Assembly (NCBI GenBank): GCA_964572825.1
Contig: CAZNGS010000008.1
Span: forward strand, 31,834 to 95,833
Length of the DNA stretch: 64,000 nucleotides
Direction of reading: 5' to 3'
From: CAYVBE01 sp964572825
Lineage (GTDB): Bacteria; Planctomycetota; Brocadiia; SM23-32
The notes beneath the pieces are model-generated. The model did not search any database and was not told where the DNA came from. It saw only the letters and a program-made list of their open reading frames with translations. Of this stretch, positions 17,561 to 26,711 are shown piece after piece. Position numbers and translations under genes: made by a program. Positions within the stretch are counted from its first letter, which is position 1, and each line of letters opens with the position of its first letter.

Positions 17561-19421
17561 ATGCAACAGGTCTGGCGATTGATCAGAACCCGGCTGGCGA
17601 GGCACGTCAAGGGCCTCGTCGTGGTCATCGTGATCGCGCTGGCGGTCTCGGCGGTGCCCTATGGCTTCGCCATGCTGGGCCGGTGGCTGGTAGACGAGGC
17701 GCTCCAGGTCACCGGCCCCCCCAAAGCGGCAGCGCAGGCCGAACAGGGCGAGCAGCAGGAGGCCGCCGTCGCCGTGGAGTGGAAGGCAAAGACCCCCGGA
17801 GGAGAAGCTTCGCCTGCTGGCCATCTTCTTCGTCGCCAGTATCTCTGTCCATCTGGTGGTTACGGGTCTGAGCGCGCTCTCGGAGTTCATCAAGGCGCGG
17901 ATGAACAATCACATGATCTACGAGCTGCGCAGCGCGGTGCACGAAAAGGTGGCGGGCATGGAGATGGCCGTCTTCTCCCGCGAGCAGGTGGGCCAGCTCA
18001 TGACGCGCGTGCTGGACGACGTCGGGGGCCTCCCCGGCAACCTTACGCAGCTTGTGGTCAACTTCCTCACGCAGGTGGCCATGCTGGTGCTGGGCCTGGT
18101 GCTGCTGCTGCGGCTGAGTCCCCAGATGGCGCTGGTGGTCCTGCTGGTGTTGCCGTTCTACGCGGCCACCTGCATCATATTCCTGCCCCGCATCCGCAGG
18201 AACACGGAGGAGCTTCGCGTCAGAGGGGCGGAGCTGAACGGTTTCGTGGTGGAACGATTGACCAACGTGGCCACCGTGAAGAACTATGCCCAGGAGGACC
18301 GCGAGGTGGAGCGATTCTCCGGGATGCTGGACCGCAACATCGGCCTATCCCGCCGCAACCAGCGGCTCAACCTTTATTTCGGCACGTTCACCACGCTCAT
18401 CACGGGTCTGGGCACGCTGGCGGTGTTGGCCCTGGGCTTTCTCAAGATCCGTTCCGGTGACATGCAGCTCGGGGAAGTGCTGGCCTTTCACGGAGTCACC
18501 GCCCAGTTATTCGTTCCCGTCAGCGCTCTGGTGGGGCTCACGGGGGTCGTGCAGACACTCAGCGTCCTGGCGGGCCGCGTCTACGGGGTGCTGGATACGC
18601 CGGCCACCATTACCCGGGCCGGGGACGTGATCGACCTCCGTGAAGTGCGCGGAGACATCTCCTTCGACCACGTCTCCCTGCGTTACCAGGAGGGCGGCCC
18701 CTTCGCGGTCGAGGACGTGAACCTGAATATCCCGGTGGGCACGGCCGTGTGCCTGGTGGGATCCACCGGCTGCGGAAAGAGCACGCTCATCGCCTTGCTC
18801 ACGCGCCTCTACGATCCCACGGCCGGAACCGTCCGAATCGACGGCGTGGACGTACGCCGATTCCCGGTCCGCCGCCTGCGTCGGATGGTGGGCAACGTGC
18901 TGCACCAGGGACAGCTCTTCATGGGCACGATGGCTGAAAACATCGCTTACGGTCGCCGGGAGGCGACCCGGGAGGAGATCGAGGATGTGGCCCGGACCGT
19001 GGGCCTGCATGAGTTCGTGCGGTTCCTGCCGCAGGGCTACGACACGGCGCTGGGCCGGGGGGCGATTACCCTCAACGCCGACCAGCTTGCTCGCCTCGGC
19101 CTGGCACGGGCCCTGATCACTCGTCCCGCCATCCTGACCGTGGACGATACCTATACTGCCATAGAGGAGGAAGCCGAAAGGCCCCTCCGGGCGGCCGTCC
19201 GCGGGTTCCTGGCCGACCGCACCATCCTGATGGCCAGCTCCCGCCTGTCCCTTTGTGAAGACGCAGACCTGGTTGTCGTGATGCAAAAGGGACGGGTGGT
19301 CCAGACCGGCGCCCACCGGAACCTGTTGCAGGAACCCGGCGTGTACAGAAGGCTGTACATGCGCCAGATGGGCCTGGAGGGGATGGACGATCCCGCGGCG
19401 CGCGGCCGCAGGGGCGATTGA
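17561..19421 (+). pseudogene. ABC exporter half-transporter subunit 2, with a frameshift near 17790
   Basis: The gene starts at 17561 (GGGGAGG upstream) and reads LVVVIVIALAVSAVPYGFAMLGRW, the first transmembrane helix. The frame then breaks: the continuation EEKLRLLAIFFVASISVHLVVTG is in another frame from about 17799. One extra C in the run of five C at 17793-17797 would join the two parts, so a sequencing or assembly indel is as likely as a true mutation. The ATPase domain has a normal Walker A (GSTGCGKST, near 18755), but the signature reads LNADQ, the Walker B reads LTVDDTYTAIE with Asp for the catalytic Glu, and the H-loop histidine is Ser (MASSRLS). With subunit 1, neither composite ATP site is canonical. 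Confidence 0.75.
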
Positions 19422-19517
19422 GCAGCCGGCCGGAATCTCCAGTGGACGGACGTGCCGTGGGATGCGATAATAGCGGTGCGCTGCTGCGCGCCAATCCTGT
19501 GGATAATGGAGGTACCC

Positions 19518-20675
19518 GTGTTCGGCCGCGAGAAGACATTGTTCCATCTATTCGGCATTCCCATCAAGGCCAGCCTGTCGTGGCTTTTCCTGGTGGCGCT
19601 GGTGCTGGCCACTCTCTCCATAGGGTGGTTCCCGGACTCGAGATGGGGGGTGGGGCCCGGGCGACCGTGGTACGTCTACTGGGGCCTGGGCCTGGCGGGG
19701 ACCATCGGGCTTTTCGCCTCCCTCATCGTGCACGAGCTCTGCCACAGCCTTGTGGCACGCCGCACCGGCATGCCCGTGGGGGGGATAACGCTGTTCATAT
19801 TCGGCGGGGTCAGCGAGCTGCAGGACGAGCCGCCCACGGCCTTCAGCGAATTCTTCATGGCCATTGTGGGCCCCCTGTCCAGCGTTCTGATCGCAGTGGT
19901 ATTGCTGGCTCTCTGGCTTGTCGGGAAGGGCCTGGGCTGGTCCGCGGCGGCGCAGTCTCTGCTGCAGTACCTGTGGCACATCAACTTCCTGCTGGCCGCG
20001 TTCAACAGTCTGCCTGCGTTTCCCCTGGACGGTGGACGCGTGGTGCGCAGCATCCTCTGGGGCCTGAGCGGCGACCTGCGCACCGCCACCAACATCGCTG
20101 CGAACATCGGATCGTTCTTCGGATTCGGGCTGATCTGCCTGGGCATCTTTGCCCTGTTCCAGGGATGGATGATCCCCGGACTCTGGGCCATGGTCCTGGG
20201 CTTCTTCCTGCGGCAGGCGGCGCAGAGCAGCCTTCGCATGGTCATCATGCGCCAGCACCTGGAAGGGGAACGCATCCGGGACTTCATGACGACCGACCTG
20301 GTGACGGTGCCCCGGGACCTCGACCTGCAGGAATTCGTGGATAGCTACGTCTTCCATCATCGCTTCAACTACTACCCCGTCGTGGACGAAGAAGGGGTCA
20401 TCGTGGGCCTGGTCAGCGCCCGCGCCCCGCGCGACGTCCCGCGCGGAGAATGGGCCCAGACCGCCGTCGGGCAGGTGCAGACACCTCTGGAAGAGACCAT
20501 GGTGCTGGACCCGGACGCGGACGCCGTGGAGGCGCTGGCACTGCTGCGCAATCGCGACGAGTCCCAAGCCATCGTGGTGGAAGAGGGAGAGCCGGTCGGC
20601 ACCATCACCCTGCGCGACCTGCTGCAGTTCCTGGCACTGAAGATCGACCTGGAGCCGCGGGGGCTGCGGCGGTGA
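19518..20675 (+). CDS. M50 site-2-type intramembrane metalloprotease with C-terminal CBS domains
   Basis: A 385-residue membrane protein starting at a GTG with GGAGG five bases upstream. The zinc-binding HELCH is at residues 72-76 in a helix, and the second metal motif NSLPAFPLDGGR places the ligand Asp near residue 171. After the last helix, residues 250-385 form a CBS pair (DFMTTDLVTVPRDLDLQEF, DADAVEALALLRNRDES, GTITLRDLLQFL) that probably senses adenylates or energy state. Such M50-CBS proteins cleave membrane substrates such as anti-sigma factors or pro-proteins. No obvious substrate is adjacent. It follows the ABC exporter genes by about 100 bases. Confidence 0.85.
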   Translation: MFGREKTLFHLFGIPIKASLSWLFLVALVLATLSIGWFPDSRWGVGPGRPWYVYWGLGLAGTIGLFASLIVHELCHSLVARRTGMPVGGITLFIFGGVSELQDEPPTAFSEFFMAIVGPLSSVLIAVVLLALWLVGKGLGWSAAAQSLLQYLWHINFLLAAFNSLPAFPLDGGRVVRSILWGLSGDLRTATNIAANIGSFFGFGLICLGIFALFQGWMIPGLWAMVLGFFLRQAAQSSLRMVIMRQHLEGERIRDFMTTDLVTVPRDLDLQEFVDSYVFHHRFNYYPVVDEEGVIVGLVSARAPRDVPRGEWAQTAVGQVQTPLEETMVLDPDADAVEALALLRNRDESQAIVVEEGEPVGTITLRDLLQFLALKIDLEPRGLRR

Positions 20676-20766
20676 ACGTCCCGCCGCGGCCTCGCCCCAC
20701 ACTTCATTCGCCAACGAGTGCGGGGCAGTTCTTGATCCTTCCCGAGCAACCGGCGGGACCTTACCC

Positions 20767-20824
20767 TTGACAAACGGCCTGCTCATCATCATGGTATAGG
20801 CGAGAAAGAGTTCTCGTTTGTCAA
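20767..20824. promoter_or_regulatory. Nested palindromes upstream of the BlaI-type regulator (candidate operator)
   Basis: A perfect 10-base inverted repeat, TTGACAAACG (20767-20776) and CGTTTGTCAA (20815-20824), encloses a second perfect palindrome, CGAGAA-AGAG-TTCTCG (20801-20816). The left arm includes a TTGACA that could be a -35 box, but no good -10 is found at normal spacing; TATAGG at 20795 is too far. The site ends 17 bases before the regulator start codon, as expected for autoregulation. Arrangement seen; operator role inferred. Confidence 0.5.
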
Positions 20825-20840
20825 CCTGGCGGGGGGCACC

Positions 20841-21236
20841 GTGCCAAGGCCCAAGAGCAACACGCTGACGGACGTAGAGCTGGAGTTCATGCAGGTCGTC
20901 TGGGACCGGGGCGAAGTCACCAGCCGGGATGTCCGCCGGGCTCTGGCCAGCGAGGGAAGGGAACGAACCGGTGGCTCGGTGCGCAAGATGCTCTCCATCC
21001 TGGTCGAGAAGGGCTATCTGACCCGCAGGCGGGACGGCCGGGCATTCCTCTACTCCGCTGCGGTGCCGAAAGAGGAGGCCCATCGGAGCCTGCTCAGAGA
21101 CCTTCTGAGGCGCGCCTTCGACGGATCGGCCGCCCTGCTGGTCGCCGCTCTGCTGGACACACGCGGCATCGAGGAGGCGGAGTTGGACGAGATCAAACGA
21201 CTCATCTCCGAGCGCAAAGGCAAACTGCGAGAATGA
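20841..21236 (+). CDS. BlaI/MecI family winged-helix transcriptional regulator
   Basis: A 131-residue regulator. Residues 8-80 form the BlaI winged helix (LTDVELEFMQVVWDRGEVTSRDV, then SVRKMLSILVEKGYLTRRRDGRAFLYSA), followed by the dimerisation helix region (EEAHRSLLRDLLRRAFDGSAALLVAALLD), all of normal length. BlaI proteins repress by binding palindromes and are usually released when the BlaR1 sensor protease acts, but no BlaR1 is adjacent here. The gene starts at a GTG after a G-rich site. Its stop codon overlaps the ATG of the next gene (ATGA), so it is translationally coupled to a URO-D-like enzyme rather than to a beta-lactamase. Confidence 0.9.
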   Translation: MPRPKSNTLTDVELEFMQVVWDRGEVTSRDVRRALASEGRERTGGSVRKMLSILVEKGYLTRRRDGRAFLYSAAVPKEEAHRSLLRDLLRRAFDGSAALLVAALLDTRGIEEAELDEIKRLISERKGKLRE

Positions 21237-22315
21237 ACGACAGGGAACGTTTCATCGCCTGCGTGCAGGGGAAACCCGTTGACCGCCCGCCCTACTGGCT
21301 CATATGGGGCCCCTGGAGCACCGCGCGGGTCCGGTGGCAGCAGGAGGGCATGCCCGAGGACGGCGACTACCGGGCGCCCTTCGACCCCGATGTACGCCCC
21401 CAGGTCGTCCCGGTGAACCTGGGGCCGTGTCCTCCCTTCGAGCGGGAAATCCTCCAGGAGGACGACGAGTACGTCACGTTCGTCGATCGGTGGGGCATCA
21501 AGCGCCGCGACTACAAGGGCGGCATGTCCATGTCCCAATTCCTGGAGTTCCCCGTGAGAGACCGGGAAGACTGGGAGATGTACAGGGACGAGCGCCTGGA
21601 TCCGAACCACCCGGCTCGCTTCGAAGGCGACTGGAAGGAGAAGTGCGCCGAATGGATGCAAAAGGACTGGCCCATCCAACTCGGCTATTTCCCGGACGTG
21701 ACAATATATGGCGGCGTGCGCTGGCTGCTGGGAGACGAGGAGTGCCTGCTGGCCTTCTACACCATGCCGGACCTGGTGCACGAAATCATGAACCACCTGA
21801 CCGATGTCTACCTGACCGTCTTCGAGAAGGTGGTCGAGCACGTGCGGGTGGACGGCATCCACATCTGGGAGGACATGTGCGGCCGGCAGGGACCGCTGAT
21901 CTCACCCGACCACTGGCGGGAGTTCATGGGACCGTGCTACCGCCGCATCAGGGGCTTTGCGGAGCGAAACGACATTCCGTTCATGTCCGTTGACACGGAC
22001 GGCTACCCGGACGCTATCGTCCCGCCCATGATGGAAGCCGGGGTGAATTATCTTTGGCCGTTCGAGGTGGCCGCCGGGTGCGACGTCAACGTCTTCCGAC
22101 GCGAATATCCCACGCTGGGCATGATGGGCGGCATCGACAAGCGCGCGCTGGCCGAGGGGCCCGAGGCCATCGACGCGGAGCTGGAGCGCGTCCGCCCCGC
22201 CGTGGAGAAAGGCCGCTACGTGCCGGCCCTGGACCACTGCGTCCCGGACGACGTCTCGTGGGAGCACTACTCGTATTACGCCAGAGCCCTCCGCAGACTC
22301 GTCGGCAAGCAGTGA
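21233..22315 (+). CDS. URO-D/MtaA-like family protein 1 (coupled to BlaI regulator)
   Basis: A 360-residue TIM-barrel protein of the uroporphyrinogen decarboxylase family. N-terminal NDRERFIACVQGKPVDRPPYW and C-terminal RYVPALDHCVPDDVSWEHYSYY are characteristic of the MtaA-like branch, which acts on methylated corrinoids or methyl donors rather than on haem precursors. The segment that carries a zinc histidine in MtaA reads SVDTDGYPD here, so metal binding may differ from classical members. It overlaps the BlaI gene by four bases. Two more members of the family lie at 30284 and 33521. A role in demethylating a sugar or osmolyte is inference. Confidence 0.8.
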   Translation: MNDRERFIACVQGKPVDRPPYWLIWGPWSTARVRWQQEGMPEDGDYRAPFDPDVRPQVVPVNLGPCPPFEREILQEDDEYVTFVDRWGIKRRDYKGGMSMSQFLEFPVRDREDWEMYRDERLDPNHPARFEGDWKEKCAEWMQKDWPIQLGYFPDVTIYGGVRWLLGDEECLLAFYTMPDLVHEIMNHLTDVYLTVFEKVVEHVRVDGIHIWEDMCGRQGPLISPDHWREFMGPCYRRIRGFAERNDIPFMSVDTDGYPDAIVPPMMEAGVNYLWPFEVAAGCDVNVFRREYPTLGMMGGIDKRALAEGPEAIDAELERVRPAVEKGRYVPALDHCVPDDVSWEHYSYYARALRRLVGKQ

Positions 22316-22366
22316 GCTGCGACCCGCGCAGTCCAGTGCGGCGGCGTATCCGCAGCATGGACGGTT

Positions 22367-23410
22367 TCAGGCCAGTTCGACTTCCCTGCCCGCCTCGGCG
22401 CTCTCATAGAGGCCGTCCAGTATCTTCTGCACCATCAGGCCGCTGCGCGCGGGGCACTGCGTCTCCTGTTCGCCGCGCAGGAACGCGATCCACTCCTGGA
22501 GCTTCCTGGTCATGCCCTGCCACTTGCCCGTGTAGGCCGGTTCGATGTTGACCATCGTCCCCGATTCATTGCGGAAGACCCGGGGCGGATGCACTGTGCA
22601 GCCGCCTGCGTCACCCATGATCTGGACGTTGTACGTGTCGCGTTCGATGTGCGCGACGAAGCTCGACTCCACGGCCATGGTGGCGCCGTTCTCGAACCGG
22701 ACGAACCCCACGGCCAGGTCCTCCACGTTGTAGGTCTCGTGGTCCCATCCGGCCCACGGGCAGTGCACGTCGCTGGGCCTATCGCCGGCGTAGGTGAACA
22801 TCTGGGCGCTGGCCGTGACCGGCGCCGGCTCGCCCATCAGGAAGTGGGCCACCTCGATCAGGTGCACGCCGATGTCGATCAAGGGTCCGCCCCCCTGGAG
22901 CTCTTTCTGGCCGAACACGCCCCAGTTGGGGATGCCGAGCCGCCGGAGGGCCTGCACGCGGGCGAACAGGACGTTGCCGATCCGGCCGTCGTCGATGAAC
23001 CGCTTCAACGTCTGCGGGGCCGGCTCCAGCCGCCTCTGGAAGCCCATCACCAGCGTGGCCTCGCTCGCCTCGGCGGCGTCCACCATGGCCTGCGCCTCCT
23101 CGGCGTTCATGGCCATGGGCTTCTCCACCAGGACGTGTTTGCCCGCCTTCAGGGCCGCTATCGTGGGCTCCTTGTGCATGAAGTTGGGGGTGCAGACGCT
23201 GACGGCGTCGAGGTCTTCAAGCTGCAGCAGGTCGTTGTAATCCTCGAACGTCTGCGCGACCTCGTATTCCTCGGCAAATCGCCGGAGCGCTTCTTTGCTG
23301 ATGTCGCATCCGGCCACGATCTCGACGTCTTCCATGGCGGCCAGGTCACGGGCCTGTCGACGGGCGATGCCGCCCGTGCCGATGTATCCCACGCGGATCA
23401 CTTCGGACAT
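22367..23410 (-). CDS. Gfo/Idh/MocA family oxidoreductase 1
   Basis: A 347-residue NAD(P)-dependent sugar or inositol dehydrogenase-type protein. The N-terminal Rossmann fold begins RVGYIGTGGIARRQARDL, followed by the family motif VEKPMAMN (catalytic Lys of the EKP motif). The C-terminal alpha/beta domain contains GGGPLIDIGVHLIEVAHFLMG, which carries the conserved Asp and His of the active site. No signal peptide is present, so it is cytoplasmic. The ATG at 23410 has AGGAG about ten bases upstream, inside a small palindrome CTCAGGAGTCTGAG. It lies downstream of the DUF3604 and sulfatase genes on the same strand and is likely part of the same catabolic cluster. Confidence 0.9.
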   Translation of the reverse strand: MSEVIRVGYIGTGGIARRQARDLAAMEDVEIVAGCDISKEALRRFAEEYEVAQTFEDYNDLLQLEDLDAVSVCTPNFMHKEPTIAALKAGKHVLVEKPMAMNAEEAQAMVDAAEASEATLVMGFQRRLEPAPQTLKRFIDDGRIGNVLFARVQALRRLGIPNWGVFGQKELQGGGPLIDIGVHLIEVAHFLMGEPAPVTASAQMFTYAGDRPSDVHCPWAGWDHETYNVEDLAVGFVRFENGATMAVESSFVAHIERDTYNVQIMGDAGGCTVHPPRVFRNESGTMVNIEPAYTGKWQGMTRKLQEWIAFLRGEQETQCPARSGLMVQKILDGLYESAEAGREVELA

Positions 23411-23520
23411 TCGCTCAGACTCCTGAGTGTGAAAGTGCAGTTGGGGCGCTGTGCTACGAAAGGAGGGTACGCTACCGCACGGTGGGCAACCGTGTCAAAG
23501 AAATCGACCCGTCGGGGCTT

Positions 23521-25005
23521 TCAGCCTGTTATCCAGACGGGCGAGGCCCAGGCGATCTGGCCGCTGGCTGCCTCGACCTTCAGCCAGTAGAAGACGAAGG
23601 GGGCCGGGCTCTTCGGGGCGTCGGCGATCCACAGGTGGTCCAGGGGCTCTTCGTCCACGAGCGTGAATTTGGTCAGGCGGCCCTCCAGCGGCTGCCGCGC
23701 CAACACCCGGTTGTTGCGCAGGAGCGTGATCTTGCCGCGTCCAATGGCGGCTACTTCGGCCTCGATGCTCCGGGCATCCCGCAGTTCGCGGTCTGCCGGG
23801 ACCTCCGTCCCCATTGGGTGCCCGTTCACGGAGAAATCAATCACCGGGCGCCACCAGGTGGTGCCGTAGCAGCGGCGCTCCAGCAGGGTGTCGAAGATCG
23901 CTCCCCGCTCCAACTCGTCGGCGTATACGGCCGCCACGCCCTGGCAGTTCAGCCGGTGCTGGGCGTAACCGTAATTCTCGGCGTTCAGCGGGAAAGGCGT
24001 CCCGGGCATGGTGTGATGGGTGTCGCTGGAGCCGATGGCGCCGTAGCGACAGCCCAGCTCCAGGGAGTCCTGCCAGTGGGCGCGCGCGTCCGCTTTGCCG
24101 CCCTTGAGGTAGAGGTCATCGTGGCGTCCCTCGGAGCTGCCCCACCAGGAATAGACCTCCAGAACGGGTTCACGCTCCGGATTATAGTGAGGATCATCGA
24201 AATCTCGGTACTTCCCGGCGCGCGCCGTGTGGTGCGGTATGGTCATATAGGGCACGCCCTGCTCGTCCAGCCACTGCCACAGCCGGTCCAGCGGCACCTT
24301 CGGCTGGGTGCCCCGCATGTCGTCGCGGTCCAGCCAGAAGTAATCGGCGTCGCCGGACCGGTAATACACGTTGATGTCTCCGCCGTAGCCTGTGGCATGG
24401 GAGGACTCGAAGGCCAGCAGCGTCACGAATCGGCCGGGCTGATTGAATCGGCGGGCGGAGTCCACGATTTCGCCCCAGTTTCCCTCCTCCCGGTGGATGC
24501 CGCGCAGGTGGTCCGCCGCGGCGCAGAAGTCCAGCAGTGCCACGTCCCGGCCGTACCAGTAGCCGAACTCGGGGTTCTTGCACAGGTCCGGATGGCAGTT
24601 GCTCACCAGGGTGTGGACGTGGATGTCGCCCCAGTAGAGCCGCGGCCCGTCCTCGCGGGCAAGGACGGGATTGCTGCTGGGAGGCTGGCCGGGGCAGCCG
24701 GGCGGCGTGGCCGTCAGGTAACCGGCTCCCGGCTCGTCCATCAGCAGGCCCTCCAGACGGGTCATCCCCCGGTCTTCGGGGGCGAACTCGATGGCTTCCG
24801 GGGCCCTGAGCGCCTTGCTGCTGCTCTCCAGCGGTATGCGTCCGCTCCAGTCTTCGGCGGGCATGCCGGTGCCGTCCATCATCACGGCCCGGAGCGAGAA
24901 CTCCTCGCCGGGGCGCACAACGGAGGGGACCACGAGGTGAAGGAAATGCGATTCGGCGTCGAACTTGTTGCGAAACTCCGGGAATCGATCGTGGTAGGAT
25001 TGCAT
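23521..25005 (-). CDS. PHP-like / DUF3604 family metal-dependent hydrolase
   Basis: A protein of 494 residues from the ATG at 25005 (GGAGGG upstream); an earlier in-frame start at 25101 overlaps the sulfatase region and is less likely. An N-terminal beta-rich domain of about 120 residues precedes the PHP-type core, which begins YWGDIHVHT with a His-x-His metal pair and continues with AAADH, PHHTA and IGSSDTHH, all metal-ligand-type histidines. DUF3604 proteins are common near sulfatases and glycosidases in PVC bacteria and may be phosphodiesterases or esterases; no substrate is established. The start lies 44 bases after the sulfatase stop codon on the same strand, suggesting co-transcription. 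Confidence 0.8.
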   Translation of the reverse strand: MQSYHDRFPEFRNKFDAESHFLHLVVPSVVRPGEEFSLRAVMMDGTGMPAEDWSGRIPLESSSKALRAPEAIEFAPEDRGMTRLEGLLMDEPGAGYLTATPPGCPGQPPSSNPVLAREDGPRLYWGDIHVHTLVSNCHPDLCKNPEFGYWYGRDVALLDFCAAADHLRGIHREEGNWGEIVDSARRFNQPGRFVTLLAFESSHATGYGGDINVYYRSGDADYFWLDRDDMRGTQPKVPLDRLWQWLDEQGVPYMTIPHHTARAGKYRDFDDPHYNPEREPVLEVYSWWGSSEGRHDDLYLKGGKADARAHWQDSLELGCRYGAIGSSDTHHTMPGTPFPLNAENYGYAQHRLNCQGVAAVYADELERGAIFDTLLERRCYGTTWWRPVIDFSVNGHPMGTEVPADRELRDARSIEAEVAAIGRGKITLLRNNRVLARQPLEGRLTKFTLVDEEPLDHLWIADAPKSPAPFVFYWLKVEAASGQIAWASPVWITG

Positions 25006-25049
25006 CTGGACCCTCCGTTGCGGGCAACAAAAGCCGTCTCGAGTGACCT

Positions 25050-26600
25050 TCAGATGGGTCGCTGGCCGGGGTAGGAGACCTTTCCATCCCAGTCTTTCCA
25101 TATCTCAACCAGCCCCCGCAGCTTCTCCGGGTGCCTGCCCGAGAGGTCGTGCAGCTCCGTCCGGTCGTTCTTCATGTCGAAAAGGCGCCACCTGGAGAGG
25201 TCGTCTATGCCGATGTCATAGCTCTCGTCGCCCAGCTTGTCCCATCCCACCTCTTCGTAGCGGACGGCCTTCCACCGGCCCCGCCGGGCGGCCTTGCCCT
25301 TGAGGATGGCCCAGCAGAGCACCTCGTGGAGCCTGCGTCGGCGGCCGTCGAAGGCGGGCGTGAGGGGCAGACCGAGCATTTTGTCATTCGCCCGACCCGC
25401 CACGTCCAGGCAGGTGGCCGTAATGTCCACCACGTGCCCCCAATCCCTGTCGAAGGTCCCGGGGCCGATACGCCCCGGCCAGCAGGCGATGAGAGGAGTC
25501 GAGACCCCGCCCTCGTGGTCCCAGGTCTTGTACTTGCGCCAGGGCGTGTTGCTCAGGTTGGCCCAGGATTGCCCCACGAAGTGCCACGTGCCGGGCGGGC
25601 CGGGGTCCGAGCCCTCGGGCTTGTTGGGGCCTGTCCTGGCGCAGCCGCCATTGTCCGACAGGAAGAAGACCAGCGTGTTCTCCTCCTCGCCCAGTTCGCG
25701 AATCTTCGCCAGGATGCGCCCAATGCCCCGGTCCGTGCAGTCGATCATGGCGGCATAGACGGCCATCCTCAGGTCCCAGTCTTCTTTCTCCGCCCGGCTC
25801 AGGCTGTCCCACGGCGGTACGCCCTCGTCGCGGGGCGACATGCGCAGGTCCTCGTCCAGGATGCCCGCCTCGATCAGGGCCTCGTGCCGTCGCCGGCGCA
25901 GCACGTCCCAGCCCTCCATGAACCTGCCGCGGTACTTCTCGATATCTTCCGGCCGCGCGTGGAGGGGGTAGTGCGGCGCGTTGTAGGCCACGTAGAGGAA
26001 GAAGGGCTTGTCGCTTTCGCGGTCCCCTTCCAGAAACCTGACCGCGTAGTCCGACCATGCATCGGTGGCGTAGAACTCGGGATGCGTCTCCAGGAAATTC
26101 GGAAGGGCTTCTCCGTCGATCTTCAGGGCGCCGGGCCCCTCCCCGTAGCGGCCCAGGTTCCAGTAGCTGGCGCAGGGGCCCATGGTGCAGCTCCGGTCGA
26201 AGCCGGCCGTGGAGTGGCCGTGGACCTTCCCGGTCATGTAGGTTCGATAGCCGGCGGCCTTCATCTCGGCTGCCAGGTTCACCCGGCGGGAGGGGGAGCC
26301 GCGCCACCCGCTGTACTGGCCCGTCAGAAGTGATCCGCGGGTGGGCGAGCACTTGGCGTTGTTGTAGAACTGGGTGAAGCGCATCCCGCGGGCGGCCAGG
26401 GAGTCGATGGTGGGGGTGTCGATGATTTGCGCGCCATAGCAGCCGACGTCCGAGAAACCCATGTCGTCCGCCATGATCAGCAGGACATTGGGGCGTTCCC
26501 GGGTCCGGCTTTGGGCCCGGGCCAGAGAAGGCACCAGAAAGGCAGCGGAACCCGCGGCCACGGTTTTCAGGAAATCACGTCGGTCGCATCTCTCACTCAT
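25050..26600 (-). CDS. Formylglycine-dependent sulfatase with Tat signal
   Basis: A 516-residue type I sulfatase. The N-terminus has a twin-arginine signal (CDRRDFLKTVAAGSAAFLVPSLARAQ split as RRDFLK plus a hydrophobic stretch), so the folded enzyme is probably exported by Tat. PNVLLIMADDMGFSDVG supplies the metal aspartates, and CSPTRGSLLTG contains Cys84, the residue converted to formylglycine. TGKVHGH, SDNGG and a C-terminal LFDMKNDRTELHDLS are also typical. It should remove sulfate from a polysaccharide or sulfated sugar. The sulfatase-maturing enzyme is not in the window. The gene shares a strand with the DUF3604 gene downstream and the 824-residue glycosidase upstream. Confidence 0.9.
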   Translation of the reverse strand: MSERCDRRDFLKTVAAGSAAFLVPSLARAQSRTRERPNVLLIMADDMGFSDVGCYGAQIIDTPTIDSLAARGMRFTQFYNNAKCSPTRGSLLTGQYSGWRGSPSRRVNLAAEMKAAGYRTYMTGKVHGHSTAGFDRSCTMGPCASYWNLGRYGEGPGALKIDGEALPNFLETHPEFYATDAWSDYAVRFLEGDRESDKPFFLYVAYNAPHYPLHARPEDIEKYRGRFMEGWDVLRRRRHEALIEAGILDEDLRMSPRDEGVPPWDSLSRAEKEDWDLRMAVYAAMIDCTDRGIGRILAKIRELGEEENTLVFFLSDNGGCARTGPNKPEGSDPGPPGTWHFVGQSWANLSNTPWRKYKTWDHEGGVSTPLIACWPGRIGPGTFDRDWGHVVDITATCLDVAGRANDKMLGLPLTPAFDGRRRRLHEVLCWAILKGKAARRGRWKAVRYEEVGWDKLGDESYDIGIDDLSRWRLFDMKNDRTELHDLSGRHPEKLRGLVEIWKDWDGKVSYPGQRPI

Positions 26601-26711
26601 CGGTCATCCTCGATCGAATGCAAATCCATGGGCGATGCGCCAGGTCTGCCAATTCCGTCGGCGACATACGTTTCCCCGGCTCCAATGTCTCTCGTCGTTG
26701 TTGCTTGTTCC

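Noticed and set aside
17561..19421. Programmed ribosomal frameshift in the exporter gene
   Set aside because: No slippery heptamer or downstream pseudoknot is evident at the C-run; an indel error or mutation is simpler.
20841..22315. Beta-lactam resistance system
   Set aside because: A BlaI-type regulator alone is not enough; there is no BlaR1 sensor and no beta-lactamase or PBP gene.
21233..22315. Haem biosynthesis uroporphyrinogen decarboxylase (hemE)
   Set aside because: The sequence belongs to the MtaA-like branch and there are three such genes next to sugar enzymes, with no other haem genes.
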